Numbered from the stretch's first letter, positions 1 through 11,421 are shown. The stretch: 64,000 bases of DNA from Eutreptiella sp. 'Long Island Sound 2002' (GCA_964036045.1 OZ038381.1:66898242-66962241); one strand, 5' to 3'. Program-made: numbers and translations. Notes: generated by a model not told the origin, from the sequence alone.

Positions 1-1837
1 CGTGCCTCGGCATGGAGAGAGTGTTGGTGTGCACCTCTATCAGGGCTGTGAAACCAGACGTGGATCCGTGCATGTCTCTTTGTTATGTTGTTTAGTTACT
101 CTCCATCTCTCCTCGCTTGACTCTCCACTTTTCTTGGCGTGTCAGCCCGTTGACACACCGTTGAGCCGGCATTGAATGTTTGCCCTCCTCAGGAGTGACT
201 GTCGCAGCCGGCCCCGGATGTGATTGACGTTTTATGCAGTGCCACAGATGGATTGTACATTACAGAGTGTTATTACAGCGAGCCATGTTGTTTCCTGAGT
301 GTCGAATTCCAGTTGCGTGGGTCCGGTTACAGGAACTCGCATCTTGAATTCAACTGAGTTCAGGAGAATGATACAGACCTAACCCACATTGTAAGTGATC
401 GTGAACCTTGTTCCTGGTCCACAAATACGGGTTAAAAGGGACCAGCAAAACGTCACTGGCTGATTGGTGCAGGTAAGGAAGCTGCCGAGGCCAGGAGAAT
501 GTATGTGATGCCACAGATCTGCAGATCCTGCTTGATCACGCCCCCGGAACGTCGAGCGCCAGAGGGTCCCCCTACAGGGCGGCGATAACCAAGCTGCGGC
601 ACCCTCTCGGCTGAATCCCAGCCAGTGAGTTTTGTTTCCAGGTTACCGGCCTGTTTTTGGGGTCTACCCCCGTACAATATGTGTGTAATTTCTGTTTTGT
701 ATACTGTCGTCACTGCAGTGTGCATGGCTGAGTGCCATACGCGGGAGTCGCCTGCGATGGTGCCATGTTTGTCCTGTTTGTGTGCAGAGCACCTCTGTGG
801 GCTGGTGAGGGTGAATTCCCTAGCTTCAGAGGTATGTTCCGCCCAAGCAAGCCTTTCGGGGATACTTGGGGCTGGTGGGGGGAGTGTTTAGGTAATTCAC
901 ATCTGGTCTTGGAATTTGAACACCCACCCTTCCCTCCCTATTGTGCATTTCCGCTAGATCATTGCCAAATGGTCTTTCCAGAAACAAGCCCTACTTGTGT
1001 CTTGGGGGGGGAGTGTTTTGGGATCTACCAGCCTGTGAGGGCCGCCTCTTTGGCCCCCCATGGGCACTCTTACAACGTCCCTGAGGTAATCATTTTTCGT
1101 CCGCTGAGATACCAGGTTTTTTCTTATCTGCAGTTGTTGCAGAATGACTGCAAGACAATTCGCTTCCCGACGTTGCCGTTAATTGCCGTGAGTTGCATCA
1201 GGAAATCAGGAATTCCAACAATTTTATGTTTGTGAGCCAGCTGCCCCGAAATTCGATCATTGTTTATTATGCTACCACACATGCCCGTTGTGGCAGTAGC
1301 AAAGGACCGCGTCGCCTGTGCCGCGGCTCTGATAAGCCAAATTTGTAAAGTGTTTTTTTGAGAACTTAAGGGCGCAACACAGTTCAAGTGTTCCGCAAAA
1401 TGTTTCTCTTATTTTTGACATACGTCGCCGATTTTTCCCGTGAAGAAAAATCTCGAAACGGAGTTTCATCCCCCAAGTCCAGTAACAGGGGATTCGCGTG
1501 TTCAAGCCCCCTAGGTCCACCTAATGTGCCTCATAGGCACTATTGATGAGAGTGTGCCCCTATCACCCTCAGTTTGAAGCGATTGGGTTCCAACTCAATA
1601 TGCCCAAAAGCGTTATACATTTTTGGGATTTTCCAAAAATTGCGCTATCTCATGTACTTGGCGCCCAAGTACACGTAGAAAAATGTTGAGTTGGTATAAT
1701 CTCCCTCTTTGCACACCTAAACACCCGGGTTATATCACTTGCCTTCCCCGGAGTGTGCATACATGTCCATTATAACCCACTTGGCCACATTTTGTGCTTG
1801 TATGCCAAAAATCGACCTTCCGAAATGAGGTCAATTT
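1..1837. other. No gene recognised
   Basis: Only short open frames occur on either strand, none with a recognisable motif. A mild G-run is seen near 1005-1015. The stretch could be degenerate repeat or intergenic DNA. I see nothing in it that I can name. Confidence 0.5.
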
Positions 1838-1845
1838 CCAACCCA

Positions 1846-3043
1846 ACCCTACGTGCTCATTTGGATCAGGTACCTTTGAATTACCCAAGTGACACCGTGG
1901 TTCAACCGAGTTCAACCGCGCACTTTCATTACGGCCTCCCCACGGTTGAACCCCTATCGTGGTACAGCAACAAACTGCTAAGTAGCAACCTGAAAACCGC
2001 TATTTTTCAGCCATGCAAGAGATGCCACACCCCCTAAAAAGAATGTTTTTGAAAACCTTCTTACCTCATTGGTCAAAAACACTGGAGACCTATTTCTCTT
2101 GGATCATATTTCACGGCGGTGGTGGTGTAGGTGCCAGTGGCGGCGACTGTATTGGTGAAACCTGATGGCTTCACCATCAACTTTTCGTTAGGTGTGGTGA
2201 CATACACCCCTGCGCCTTGTTTGGAATTCCTTTAGGACTTTGGACCCTTTTTAGTGAACAACAATTACATGCAAGCCTACACTTGATTGTCAGAAGCTTG
2301 TTTCCTCATGGATTGCACTAAAATGTAACCGGCTTTCGAGGTGGTTCAACCGCTGGACAGGCGCGCAGTTGCACCGGCTTCACCGGTTCAACCGCTGTTG
2401 CACGAAGCGCTACACAAAAAACACATCTTCACCTTGGGAAGCCAAACGTGACCAGTTCATTCTGCATCGCCACAGGCAGATGTCCCCAGGCAATGCCTGT
2501 GTACGCTGTGAGCACAATGCGCTGTCCAGACCACGCCAGAGGCATGTGGGGCCTAAGGGCGTTAAAGATGACCCCATATCGAGGAACCACAATGTGTCCC
2601 CATAATAAATCACGCCCCCAACGTATCCATGCAGGACGAGAAGGCCGATTGGCACAAAGTAGGGCACTGGTAAACAGTCCCCCCCCCACAAAATCACCCA
2701 GGGCTATTTCCCCCGTAAGGGGACTGTCATCCTTTGGATGCGTATGTACAAGCATGGGATGATCGCCCACCCCATGGACCACTGCGAGCGCAGTGTAGAT
2801 TAGTTGGGGGAGTACACTTCGGATGTGTGCGTTCACGCGCCGGACCAGGTCCAGATCTCTGCTCGTTTGCACTGCAACTTGCACACGGTGATGCCCCTGC
2901 ACCATTACGGCCCCCCACAACTGCCTACGGTACCGTGCTCCATGTCGCTCCCGCCACTGCCACCCCCTCATTCCCTTGAGGCATGTGAAAAGTCAGTCGT
3001 TCGGGAGTGGCTCTTCCTTCACGTGAGGCACTGGTGCACCAAC
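1846..3043 (-). mobile_element. 1198-bp mobile unit, copy L
   Basis: This stretch is nearly identical to 61663-62860, and both copies are exactly 1198 bp, starting ACCCTACGTG and ending GCACCAAC on the plus strand. Copy L is flanked by an 8-bp direct repeat CCAACCCA (1838-1845 and 3044-3051), which looks like a target-site duplication, although the flank is itself a CCAACCC-rich simple sequence. The two ends do not form inverted repeats. The unit carries the oxygenase-like exon and several GGTTCAACCG/CGGTTGAACC motifs. It begins, on the minus strand, exactly at what is a splice donor in the right-hand gene. It may be a 5'-truncated copy of a longer element or a small mobile cassette. Confidence 0.6.
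2429..2971 (-). CDS. 2OG-Fe(II) oxygenase-like (TET/JBP-type) domain, copy L
   Basis: Open frame of about 180 codons, a close copy of the C-terminal part of the gene at 62246-64000. The first ATG lies after a probable intron acceptor, so this is probably an exon without its upstream coding part rather than a full gene. Motifs in order: VHTHPKDDS, a GDFVGG strand, then a YGVIFNALRPH stretch followed by WSGQRIVLTAYT. This order (metal-binding region, Gly-rich strand, distal His, Arg for 2-oxoglutarate) is that of the TET/JBP-like double-stranded beta-helix oxygenases that hydroxylate pyrimidines in DNA. The usual GGEL reads GGGL here, and a canonical HxD is not obvious (HPKDD instead). The assignment is inferred from motif order only. 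Confidence 0.4.
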   Translation of the reverse strand: MRGWQWRERHGARYRRQLWGAVMVQGHHRVQVAVQTSRDLDLVRRVNAHIRSVLPQLIYTALAVVHGVGDHPMLVHTHPKDDSPLTGEIALGDFVGGGLFTSALLCANRPSRPAWIRWGRDLLWGHIVVPRYGVIFNALRPHMPLAWSGQRIVLTAYTGIAWGHLPVAMQNELVTFGFPR

Positions 3044-3051
3044 CCAACCCA

Positions 3052-4450
3052 ACCTAAGCATTTGCATGTGTGCGGAAGGACCAAAGTTAAATAACAATAT
3101 AGGCGTACGTTAGTCCTAGGCCACTAGGTTGGGTATATAAGGCTTGGGTAGGGTCGTTCGGCAAATATGGGTCATTTTGTGTGCCCATTTGGCGTGTTTA
3201 CCATTCCGGGACAAACCGGCCACTGAACCCCATATTCAGCGGAGCTCTTCTTCTCAACCCAAACCAACACTCGAAAGTGTAACCTTCACCCAAGGACCCA
3301 TGGAGAGCACACCCGAAGCGATGCGGTGCTAGCAAGGTGTGTTATTTGCAATTTTCCATTTTTCCACGTGCCCACTTGGGGAGCAGCGCACGTAACCTTT
3401 CGTTGCACCCCAAATGGACCCCAAGCGTGGAATCGGAGGTCCATGGTACCGAGACATAGTGTGTGAAGGGAATTGCCGGCTACGCAATTCAAGCCGGAGA
3501 TATTGTAGTATAATCCTGGGAATTTCAAGTCCATTCTGCGTGTTATTTCATCAATTTCACCATTTTTAGGCCGTCATGATTTCAAGTGGCGACCTTGTAT
3601 CTCAGGGTTGCGCACAATGAACATCATGACCCAAGTATGTCATGAGAGTATATACTTCGGTGCCCAACATATCTTGGGCCTAGCCAATAACTCCCCTTGG
3701 GCTTGGCACACCAAGGCCACCATGTGGGCGATTTGGGTCAATCCCAAATCATGGGCTCACTAGGCGACCCTGCAATTCCCAAGTCCAGGGGCGTTCGGTT
3801 GACGCCCAAAAGGTATGTTGGGCACATAGCAATTGGTTCCAATTCTACGGCACCCCCCGGTCCAAGTCGGACATGTGCTCCATTTGCCCCCACCATTAAT
3901 GTGCGCATTTTTCGCCATTTTCTGCCATTTCCTATATTTTTGGCCCGATGCGCACTATGTTCAGCCCCCCCGTGCATGCCAGACGCATGGACCAATGGAC
4001 CACATATCGTATGCAGCTTATGCACAGTGGTTCCCATGACTCACACACCGGCGTGGGCGAACCAAAGCGCCCACTCACAAGGAGCTATGCCAAGGTGAGT
4101 ATGGACAATTTTGCCATTTCGGCACTGGTGGGTACAATTACGGCTTTCACCATGCCATGGCCAATGGAGATCTTTGAGACCCAAGTACGTGTGGGCCCGC
4201 ATTGGACTCCCATCGGCTCCCACACGGAACGTTGAGTCCCATCTCCTAGCCATCATGGAGGAATACCCTGTTGGGGATACTGTCAATTTTGGCTCATTTT
4301 CGGGTATGCCAAAACATTCCTTTTTGGGACCCTAATTTCAGCCCCCCATGTGGTCAGTTGGCGGCCCCATATCTTTTTGCCCATGAGGAGCTCGGACCTA
4401 ATTCCAGTTCTTCCACTTAGATATAGGTCCTAGTTCCTGCCTCCCATCCG
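3052..4450. other. No gene recognised
   Basis: Mixed-composition DNA with short chance frames only. There is a near inverted repeat around 3731-3755 (GATTTGGGTCAATCCCAAATC). Nothing else can be supported. Confidence 0.5.
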
Positions 4451-4457
4451 GTGAGCC

Positions 4458-5657
4458 ATGGGTCCCGCCTTGGCTGCCCGCAGCACCCATGGGAATCACT
4501 TTGATTTCGCCTACTTTCGCCTACCCTTGGCACGTGATCATGGTACGACTACCCACAGGGGCAAGCACGGGAGGCGCCCAACAGGGATGGGCGGACAGGT
4601 CGGCACACGTGTGCGCCTCCGTGCACGATGCGCTGTACAGGCCCTCCCTCACCAGTCACACCTTCGAGCCGGCCCCCACCAATGCCGAATCCCAAACCGG
4701 GGCGCCCCCCCCCCCACCAGGGTCTGGGCCTAGACGCTCACCCTCCACCGCGAGGCAGCGGAAGCCCTCAAGACCGCCATCTCCAACCACCAGGGACTCG
4801 TGCACACCCCCCAGGATAACACGCAAAAGGGCTACACCCTATGGTGGCACAGCCCCGCAACAGAAGGGGGCCTTCAACCACCGGCAGCCCAGCCTGGCAT
4901 CGCCCCAGAACTCACAGTGGTCGCCCACGCCGTCGCCGCCATGGCCCAGCAAGTTGGGGCACCAGCCCAATGGGCACCGTCCGTCATCAAAGAAACGGCG
5001 GCACGCCACAACCCAGCTTTCGCAAACTTCTGGGGACGCCCCATTCATCCAACCCTACCGGACCTCTACCTCCCTGCCCACGATGCGTGGGCCGTCCACA
5101 TCCTCGTGCCCCACGACACCGCGCCAAAAACAGGGGACGCGACGGCACGCGTCACCAAACAGCTTCCCAATACCGCACTCCACTACGACATACCGACTCC
5201 AAACGTCGTCGTCACCCACAACACGGGTCGCAACCATTACTACCTCCACGCCACGCATGAGCGCTCCCCCATCACCATATACACCTTCACCACCTACCCT
5301 GACCTCCAGACACCACAACACCACCCGTTTCCGGCATGGAAGCATCCACTACACGTCGCCCCGAACCCGCGCAAAAGGCCCGCCCACCACGCGCCCCCTC
5401 CCGCCGACAGCACCGCCCTCCACGCAGCCCGCAGACGGGCTGCGGCACACCACCAAAACCACCTGCTCCCACGCATTAGCGCTGGACCCGGCACCATCAC
5501 CGAGGCCACCCACAAATGCACCTTGAACCTGCTGGCCCGCAAGCTACGCCCCAAAGTGGCACTGGAAGACACACTCTGTATATACTATGGCAAACCCGCA
5601 CGGCACGGCTGGCGGAGCTCCGCACCATCATCCCCCGCCACATCCATTGCGGGTTAG
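4458..5657 (+). pseudogene. LINE-1st copy: ORF1-like region, N-terminal part
   Basis: C-rich coding-like DNA. The best frame runs from about 4458 to 5630, with an in-frame TAG at 4731-4733 between ...TRVWA and TLTLHREAAEALK. After a Pro-rich start it gives a helical stretch (EALKTAISNHQ), a hydrophobic alanine-rich segment (VVAHAVAAMAQQ) and a less compositionally biased region up to ALEDTLCIYYGK. No family is recognisable. Position upstream of an endonuclease domain and the overall composition suggest ORF1 of a non-LTR retrotransposon. The frame breaks near 5590-5650, where coding moves to another frame. Probably a decayed copy. Confidence 0.45.
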
Positions 5658-7069
5658 GCCCTTCACCGTGTACGCGGTACCACACCCCATAACGGCCCAG
5701 TGCAAGCACTGCAACCCCCGGTGCGTGCTACCATGCGCTGGCGGTCTGCAGCAACCCCTGCCCACCCGTACCTACAGGGGGGGCATATACCTCGGCAGTA
5801 TACCCGGGGACCCACACCCCTACCTTCTGCCCGCGGCGGACCGCCACCACGCCATACCGCTACACCTTGTCGAGCACCTGGCGGTGGGACCATCCCCCTT
5901 CCAGAAGCGCCCCCCCCACACCCCATCGGACGGACGCCCGCCAGATGAGCTGACGCATGCCACGCCTGGACCCAAAGGCGCCATCGCACTCCTCACCCTA
6001 AAGGCGGCTGCCACCATCCCCCGAGACCTGGAGGGGGAAAACCACCTCATGGTGGAAGGGCTGACGGAGCACGTCCTGATCGCAGCCATGTACGCCACGG
6101 CGTCAGCCTCCCGCCTCTGGGAGGACCGCCTCTCCCCATTTCTAGCCCAGGCAGCACAGGACGCCCCCGACACGGGCCCTACCGCCGAGGACATCCACCG
6201 AATCCTCAGTACGCGAGCACCCCCGAAGACCCACCCCCAGGTCCGCCCCATCCAGCTTGTCAGCTGGGACGCCATGGACGCCCCCCCGGCCACCACGGAG
6301 GTCCACATCCTCAAACACCGGGACATCTGGTGGACAGTGGAATTGGACGACCACGGCATGGTCAGACGGGCAGCGGCACACGCCCCGTACGACGAAGTCC
6401 CGCCCCCACCACGCGGAGGGAACCGCTTGCGACTTCCGCCCGCGTCCCCCACACCCCAGAGGCAGCCTGGGAAGCGCTGCACTACGCCCTCTACTGGGCG
6501 CAAGGGGCGCCAGGGGGCCTCCTCCCCCCGGAACGCACCCCAGCGTGGACACGTCACGCCACCCGCTACATGGCCCACATGCGCCGCCACGGAGCAGGCA
6601 CCTGGCACCGGCTCCTCACCTGGCCCACGGACCCGCCCAACGCCCTGCAGGAGGCGGAGGAACTGCTTGACCTCATGACCAAGCAAGTGTTCTAGCTGAA
6701 GGACACGTCCCCACGTCCAAGCCCGAGGTCCCAGCTGCCCGTGAGCACCCCGTGTTTGCACTGGGCCACGCGCCTGTACAGCAGCCCCAGGGCGCACCTG
6801 ACCAACAGGGACAGCCCAATGCACGGCGCCGCCAAGGTGCGAAGAAGCGCAAGGCCCCCGCACAGGCCAAACCCGCACCCCAGCCAAAAGCGAAGTCAGA
6901 GAGCTGGACTGACGAGGAAGCCGCCGCCTTGTATCCCCAGTACGCCATCGGTACGCGGATGCAGCTGCCCTTCGAGTACGCTACGGCCGCGGGCTCCTCC
7001 AAGTGGTTATGGGCCGCAGGTGAGGTCAAGCACCGGTACCGCGTCACCGGGGACCACCAGGGGTTCAAG
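5587..7069 (+). pseudogene. LINE-1st copy: ORF1-like region, C-terminal part
   Basis: Coding continues in shifted frames: 5587-6420 (motifs PHPITAQCKHCNPRC, PRDLEGENHLMVEGLTEHV), then 6430-6690 (EAAWEALHYALYWAQG), then 6735-7069 (KRKAPAQAKPAPQPKAKSES, basic; ALYPQYAIGTRMQLPFEY). The C-x2-C-x3-C spacing in CKHCNPRC could be a zinc-binding remnant. At 7069 the frame runs into an inserted LTR element and resumes in the same frame at 9735: GDHQGFK joins IHVKWDPASPNDKK. The ORF ends with TGA at 9975-9977. At least three frame changes show that the copy is dead. Homologous DNA of the 5990-6220 part recurs inverted at about 10770-11040. Confidence 0.5.
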
Positions 7070-7970
7070 TGAAGAGGTTGCGGGGAGGGCGACCTCCAAG
7101 ATTCCCTTGGCATGCACGACCCCAATCCCATGAAATCCAAGACTTCCTCTCGAATTCTCACTGATCTTCCATCAGTTTGGGTTTCTCCAAAGAATTCTGT
7201 GATCCTTGCCTCAGCCATGACACAATCTGGCGTCCTAGGCAAAGACATGAAGGTATATGTAGACAATATAAACATGTAGACAAGTAATATGTATATGTAA
7301 CACTTCTATACTATAAAATAGCTTAGAAGAGAGGACAAAATGAAGGAGGCGGCGTCGCCGCCATCAGAAAATCTGGCAGCTACGAGTCGTCACCATCAGG
7401 ATCTCCACTGAGATCCTGCCCAAACTGGGCCAAACAGTGGTTTTTGGGCGAAAAACAGTGAAATATAGTGATTTTTGAGACAAAAACACTCATTTCGCGT
7501 GTCTCCCCCAAACGCGCCGCGTAGCCGACACGACGCGTTTCTGTCCCAATTCACACTATATATGAAGAGGGCCACTGTTGGGCCACACCATGGGCGTCTG
7601 GCTGATTCCTGGGATCGCCTCAGGATTTTTTAAAAAAATCGTGAACGTGACTGACTGCGCAAAAATTGACCTTCGCGGAACGCCGCGAAAAGGGTCACGT
7701 TATATTCCTATACTTCTAAAAACGATAAATCAATAATAAAATTGATTAAAATCTCCAGAAACCGAGAAATAAAACTTCGATCTGGCGCTGCGTCGCGCAT
7801 GCGACGACTGTCGTCGCCAGCCCAAAAATGACGAAAAATGACGATTTCTGGGGTATTTTACAGAAATTCCACAGAAATCGGGATGCCATAATCAGCCCAG
7901 GAAAATTCCTGATGCGAAGAGCGCCACAGGCTGGGCAGCGGGTATGGGTGAGGCACCCCATACCGCTTCA
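7070..7970 (-). repeat. LTR, downstream copy in element sense
   Basis: This is the 901-bp repeat TGAAGAGG...CCGCTTCA. It differs from the 8830-9730 copy by scattered substitutions. It carries A/T-rich stretches around 7250-7330 and several CGCCGCG/CGCGGCG-type hairpins (for example 7520-7545 and 7676-7690). Confidence 0.85.
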
Positions 7971-8339
7971 CCCCCCTCCTTAGAAGCCTTGCCTATATCC
8001 AAAGGAAGGCAAGGCCAAGGAGGCGCTCTGACCCCTGCACTGCCCTGGTTTCAAAACTGATTCAGCAGGACAGTGGGGGAGGGGCTTCGTAAGTAATTTA
8101 CATGCCACTCACATGTAGGCATCTTTTTTTTTTTGAATATATTCATAGGGCAATTGCCCCCCAGGCGACCACACCGGTCCCTGGCACTCCCTTTAGCCTC
8201 TGGTGACCAAACCAGGGGCGCTGCAGGTCCTTCCGACCTGACTGATGGCGCTGAGGCGCACATATTGGCCCTTTTTCTCCATGGGCATGGAAACATAACA
8301 ATTCAATAAATTCAAATGCGGAAAAAAAATTGTTTAGGG

Positions 8340-8560
8340 TCAAACCCAAGGCAACTAATTCCTCGCGCCTGAAGTTGGGCCATTTCCTGCCCAAGGCGAC
8401 GAATCCCTCGTGCCTGTTTAGGGTCGATTCCGGACCCAAGGCGACGAATTAACGCGTCTGATTTTGGGGGATTCAGGGTTATTTCCAACCCAAGGCGACC
8501 CGCGCCTGTTTAGGGTTGGTTGTGCGCTGCCAACCAACCCAAGGCGACGAATTAACGCGC
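8340..8560. repeat. Short internal repeats of the LARD-like element
   Basis: About five irregular copies of a roughly 48-bp unit built on AAGGCGACGAATT...CGCGCCTGTTTAGGGT lie between the two LTRs. They may be packaging or binding sites, or simple expansion. They have no coding role that I can see. Confidence 0.6.
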
Positions 8561-8829
8561 CTGCTTGTGGCGGTTCGCAGATGGCGTCGTCGTCGCTGTG
8601 GTCGTCGCCCAGAGCCTGGCATAGACCTGGGGGCTCCATAGGGTCCATGGGGAAGCCAAGGTGATACCCATTGTAGGAGTCAAGGAATTCCTCCTTCATC
8701 ATGTTGATGCCCTGGACCTTAGCTCCTGCAGATGTCGACGTCGTCGACAATTCTTCTGCAGTCTAGGCGTCGTCGCCGTCCGCAGGCCGTCACACCGCCT
8801 TGGTGGCCTTGGCGTCGGCAGATTTCTTT

Positions 8830-9730
8830 TGAAGAGGTTGGGGGGAGGGCAACCTCCAAGCTTCCCTTGCCATGCACGACCCCAATCCCATGAAATCCAA
8901 GACTTCCTCTCGAATTCTCACTGATGTTCCATCAGTTTGGGTTTCTTCAAAGAATTCTGTGATCCTTGCCTCAGCCATGACACAATCTGGCGTCCTAGGC
9001 AAAGAGATGAAGGTATATGTAGACAATATAAACATGTAGACAAGTAATATGTATATGTAACACTTCTATACTATAAAATAGCTTAGAAGAGAGGACGAAA
9101 TGAAGGCGGCGGCGTCGCCGCTATCAGAAAATCTGGTGGCTACGAGTCGTCACCATCAGGATCTCCACTGAGATCCTGCCCAAACTGGGCCAAACAGTGG
9201 TTTTTGGGCGAAAAACAGTGAAATATAGTAATTTTTGAGCCAAAAACACTCATTTCGCGTGTCTCCCCCAAACGCGCCGCGTAGCCGACACGACGCGTTT
9301 CTGTCCCAATTCAAACTATATATGAAGAGGGCCACTGTTGGGCCACACCATGGGCGTCTGGCTGATTCCTGGGATCGCCTCAGGATTTTTTAAAAAAATC
9401 GTGAACGTGACTGACTTCGCAAAAATTGACCTTCGCGGAACGCCGCGAAAAGGGTCACGTTATATTCCTATATTTCTAAAAACGATAAATCAATAATAAG
9501 ATTGATTAAAATCTCCAGAAATCGAGAAATAAAACTTCGATCTGGCGCTGCGTCGCCCAGGCGACGACTGTCGTCGTCAGCCCAAAAATGACGAAAAATG
9601 ACGATTTCTGGGGTATTTTACAGAAATTCCACAGAAATCGGGATGCCATAATCAGCCCAGGAAAATTTCTGATTTGAAGAGCGCCACAGGCTGGGCAGCA
9701 GGTATGGGTGAGGCACTCCATACCGCTTCA
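8830..9730 (-). repeat. LTR, upstream copy in element sense
   Basis: This is the second 901-bp repeat, with the same termini (TGAAG...CTTCA) as 7070-7970. On the minus strand the internal sequence after it begins AAAGAAATCTGCCG. No clear tRNA-primer site starting TGG is adjacent, so priming is unresolved. Confidence 0.85.
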
Positions 9731-9977
9731 CAAGATCCACGTCAAGTGGGACCCAGCCAGCCCCAACGACAAGAAGGTGGGGCGCACCATCGAACTCTGG
9801 CGAGACCAAAACGGTCGTGAGATGGTCCCCATGCAGCTATGCACCCCTGACAAGGAGCACCTCACCGGCACCGGATACACGGGCGAAGTTCACAATGCAT
9901 GGCCCCTACCCCAGCCCAAGAAGCGGAACCGCAAGGCACCCGCAGCTCAGGGCGTCATCGACCTCCTCGACGCCTGA
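9731..9977 (+). pseudogene. End of LINE ORF1-like frame after the LTR insertion
   Basis: The frame continues that of 6735-7069 (GDHQGFK | IHVKWDPASPNDKK...) and ends ...VIDLLDA TGA. It contains WRDQNGREMVPMQ and a basic KKRNRKAP stretch. The in-frame continuation across the inserted element is the main evidence that 4458-9977 was one retrotransposon ORF region. Confidence 0.6.
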
Positions 9978-10031
9978 CGGGGCCCGGGTCGGACACGGCC
10001 CGCCCCCACAACTACCGGTTCCAAGCAACCG

Positions 10032-10500
10032 GTGCCTGCGGAAGCCCACGCCCGCATCAACATCCTCAACGAGCCGGCGGTAACCTGCGACCCTACCAAG
10101 GCCGCCACACTGCAAGCCATGCCCGGGCCACACCCCCGTGGCGCAGACCTCCTGGGGTTCCTGGAGCAAGCCCTCCGCAGAGCAGACCAGCCCGAACCGG
10201 CACCGATCCTCGACCCGGAGGGGAACAAATATCACGCCCACTGGCAACGGGGGGTGCCCCTCTACCACAAGACGTCAGTCACGGTGCATGCCCAGTCCGA
10301 CCTCGGGGTGGATGGTTGCCTCGGAGCGTACGAGTGCGTGGGGCCCGGATGGCAGCTAAACGTGCTACTCACGCACCTCCCCTTTGGGGAGGAGACCAAG
10401 GACTTCCTGGAAGCCCTGAGCCTGGCGTACCGCCACCTCTCCCTCCTGGCACCCAGCATCATCATAGGCGACCCCAACGCCGCCCCCACCGACGACGACC
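10032..10500 (+). pseudogene. LINE AP-endonuclease domain (fragment)
   Basis: Open frame of about 155 codons with the signature of the endonuclease/exonuclease/phosphatase fold: VGPGWQLNVLLTHLPF, a helix EETKDFLEALSLAY, then SIIIGDPNAAPTDDDR. IIIGDxNAxxxxxDR corresponds to the catalytic GDFNA...DR region of the apurinic-type endonucleases that nick target DNA in LINE retrotransposition. The first part of the domain is weak and no reverse transcriptase follows, because the sequence turns back on itself at about 10490. Probably the start of ORF2 of the LINE whose ORF1 lies upstream. Confidence 0.6.
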
Positions 10501-10770
10501 GGACCGGTCGCCTATGATGATGGTGGGTGCCAGGAGGGAGAGGCGGCGGTACGCCAGGCTCAGGGCTTCCAGGAAGTCCTTGGTCTCCTCCCCGAAGGGG
10601 ATGTGCGTGAGTAGCACGTTTAGCTGCCATCCGGGCCCAACGCACTCGTACGCTCCGAGGCGACCATCCACTCTGAGGTCGTTGTGGGCATGCACCGTGA
10701 CTGACGTCTTGTGGTAGAGGGGCACCCCCGGTTGCCAGTGGGCGTGATATTTGTTCCCCTTCTTCGGGGG
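10210..10770. repeat. Inverted duplication of the endonuclease region
   Basis: About 260 bp on each side (to 10473, and from 10506) are inverted copies separated by 32 bp. The shared text includes CTGGCACCCA(G/C)CATCATCATAGGCGACC. The right arm belongs to a second, minus-oriented LINE copy. Such a head-to-head arrangement could form a long hairpin or arise by template switching during target-primed reverse transcription. Confidence 0.8.
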
Positions 10771-11040
10771 TGCTCGCGTGCTGAGGATTTGGTCGATGTC
10801 CTTGGCGGTAGGGCCCGTGTAAGGGGCGTCCTGTGCTGCCTGGGCTAGAGGTGGGGAGGGGCGGTCCTCCCAGAGGCGGGAGGCTGACGCCGTGGCGTAC
10901 ATGGCTGCGATCAGGACGTGCTCCGTCAGCCCTTCCACCATGAGGTGGTTTTCCCCCTCCTGGTCTCGGGGGATGGTGGTTTCCGCCTTTAGGGTGAGGA
11001 GCGAGGGTGAGGAGGCGCCCATTAACGCGCACCCATCCTG
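10506..11040 (-). pseudogene. LINE copy, minus, internally deleted
   Basis: The minus strand reads LTLKAETTIPRDQEGENHL...ILSTRAPPK, matching the ORF1 part at 5990-6221, and then jumps directly to KGNKYHAHWQPGVPLY... of the endonuclease domain (matching 10221 onward). The intervening ORF1 tail is missing. The junction lies at a GAAG shared by both parents. It ends at the inverted-repeat centre with IIIGD. The opposite end merges into the LTR-like sequence starting near 11013 at GGCGCC. Confidence 0.65.
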
Positions 11041-11410
11041 TTTTACGGGGCCCGCCGGTGTGGGCGGAGGCACCACATCCAGGGTTTAGCCAGATCACAT
11101 TTCCGGGCCTTCTCTCATCAACTCAACTTGCCCTAGCTTCCGATTCGCTTCCAGTTCAGCAACAGGATAGAATTTAACACTATTAGCACCCGTCGGGAAG
11201 CATTTTCACACCGTCGGGCCGCATTGAAGAACAGAGAGCACGCGCAGGGCAGTAGGCCTAGTCAGAACGAGAAATGTTAAATCCCCCATCTCGTTGTTTA
11301 TAAATAATACAATTTCAGAATTGTCCTGAAATTATCTCCGAAAACGCTGAAATTGCAGACTTCGCTGAAATATGGAACAGTGCAGCCAAATGGGATCCGA
11401 ACCGGCTTCA
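11013..11410 (-). repeat. LTR-like sequence, related to 35186-35606
   Basis: About 400 bp are clearly similar to the sequence preceding gag at 35186-35606 and end at the same ACCGGCTTCA. Next to it, 11411-11421 read on the minus strand is GGGAAGGGGGG, a polypurine tract. This would make it the downstream LTR of the minus-strand Ty3-A element to its right. The sequence contains TTTATAAATAAT (11301-11312), a candidate TATA box. The outer boundary is blurred by its junction with LINE DNA. Confidence 0.5.
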
Positions 11411-11421
11411 CCCCCCTTCCC

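Larger units (their letters stand above)
7070..9730 (-). mobile_element. Non-autonomous LTR retrotransposon (LARD/TRIM-like)
   Basis: Two 901-bp direct repeats (7070-7970 and 8830-9730) enclose 859 bp. Each repeat reads TGAAG...CTTCA, so the ends have the TG...CA of LTRs. CAAG at 7066-7069 and 9731-9734 is a 4-bp target duplication, and the interrupted LINE frame rejoins exactly across it. On the minus strand the purine run AAGGAGGGGGG (7971-7981) abuts the left repeat, as expected for a polypurine tract, so the element is minus-oriented. No gag or pol is present. A 110-codon minus frame at 8418-8750 is the only sizeable internal ORF and I do not recognise it. The family would depend on proteins from another element. 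Confidence 0.85.
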
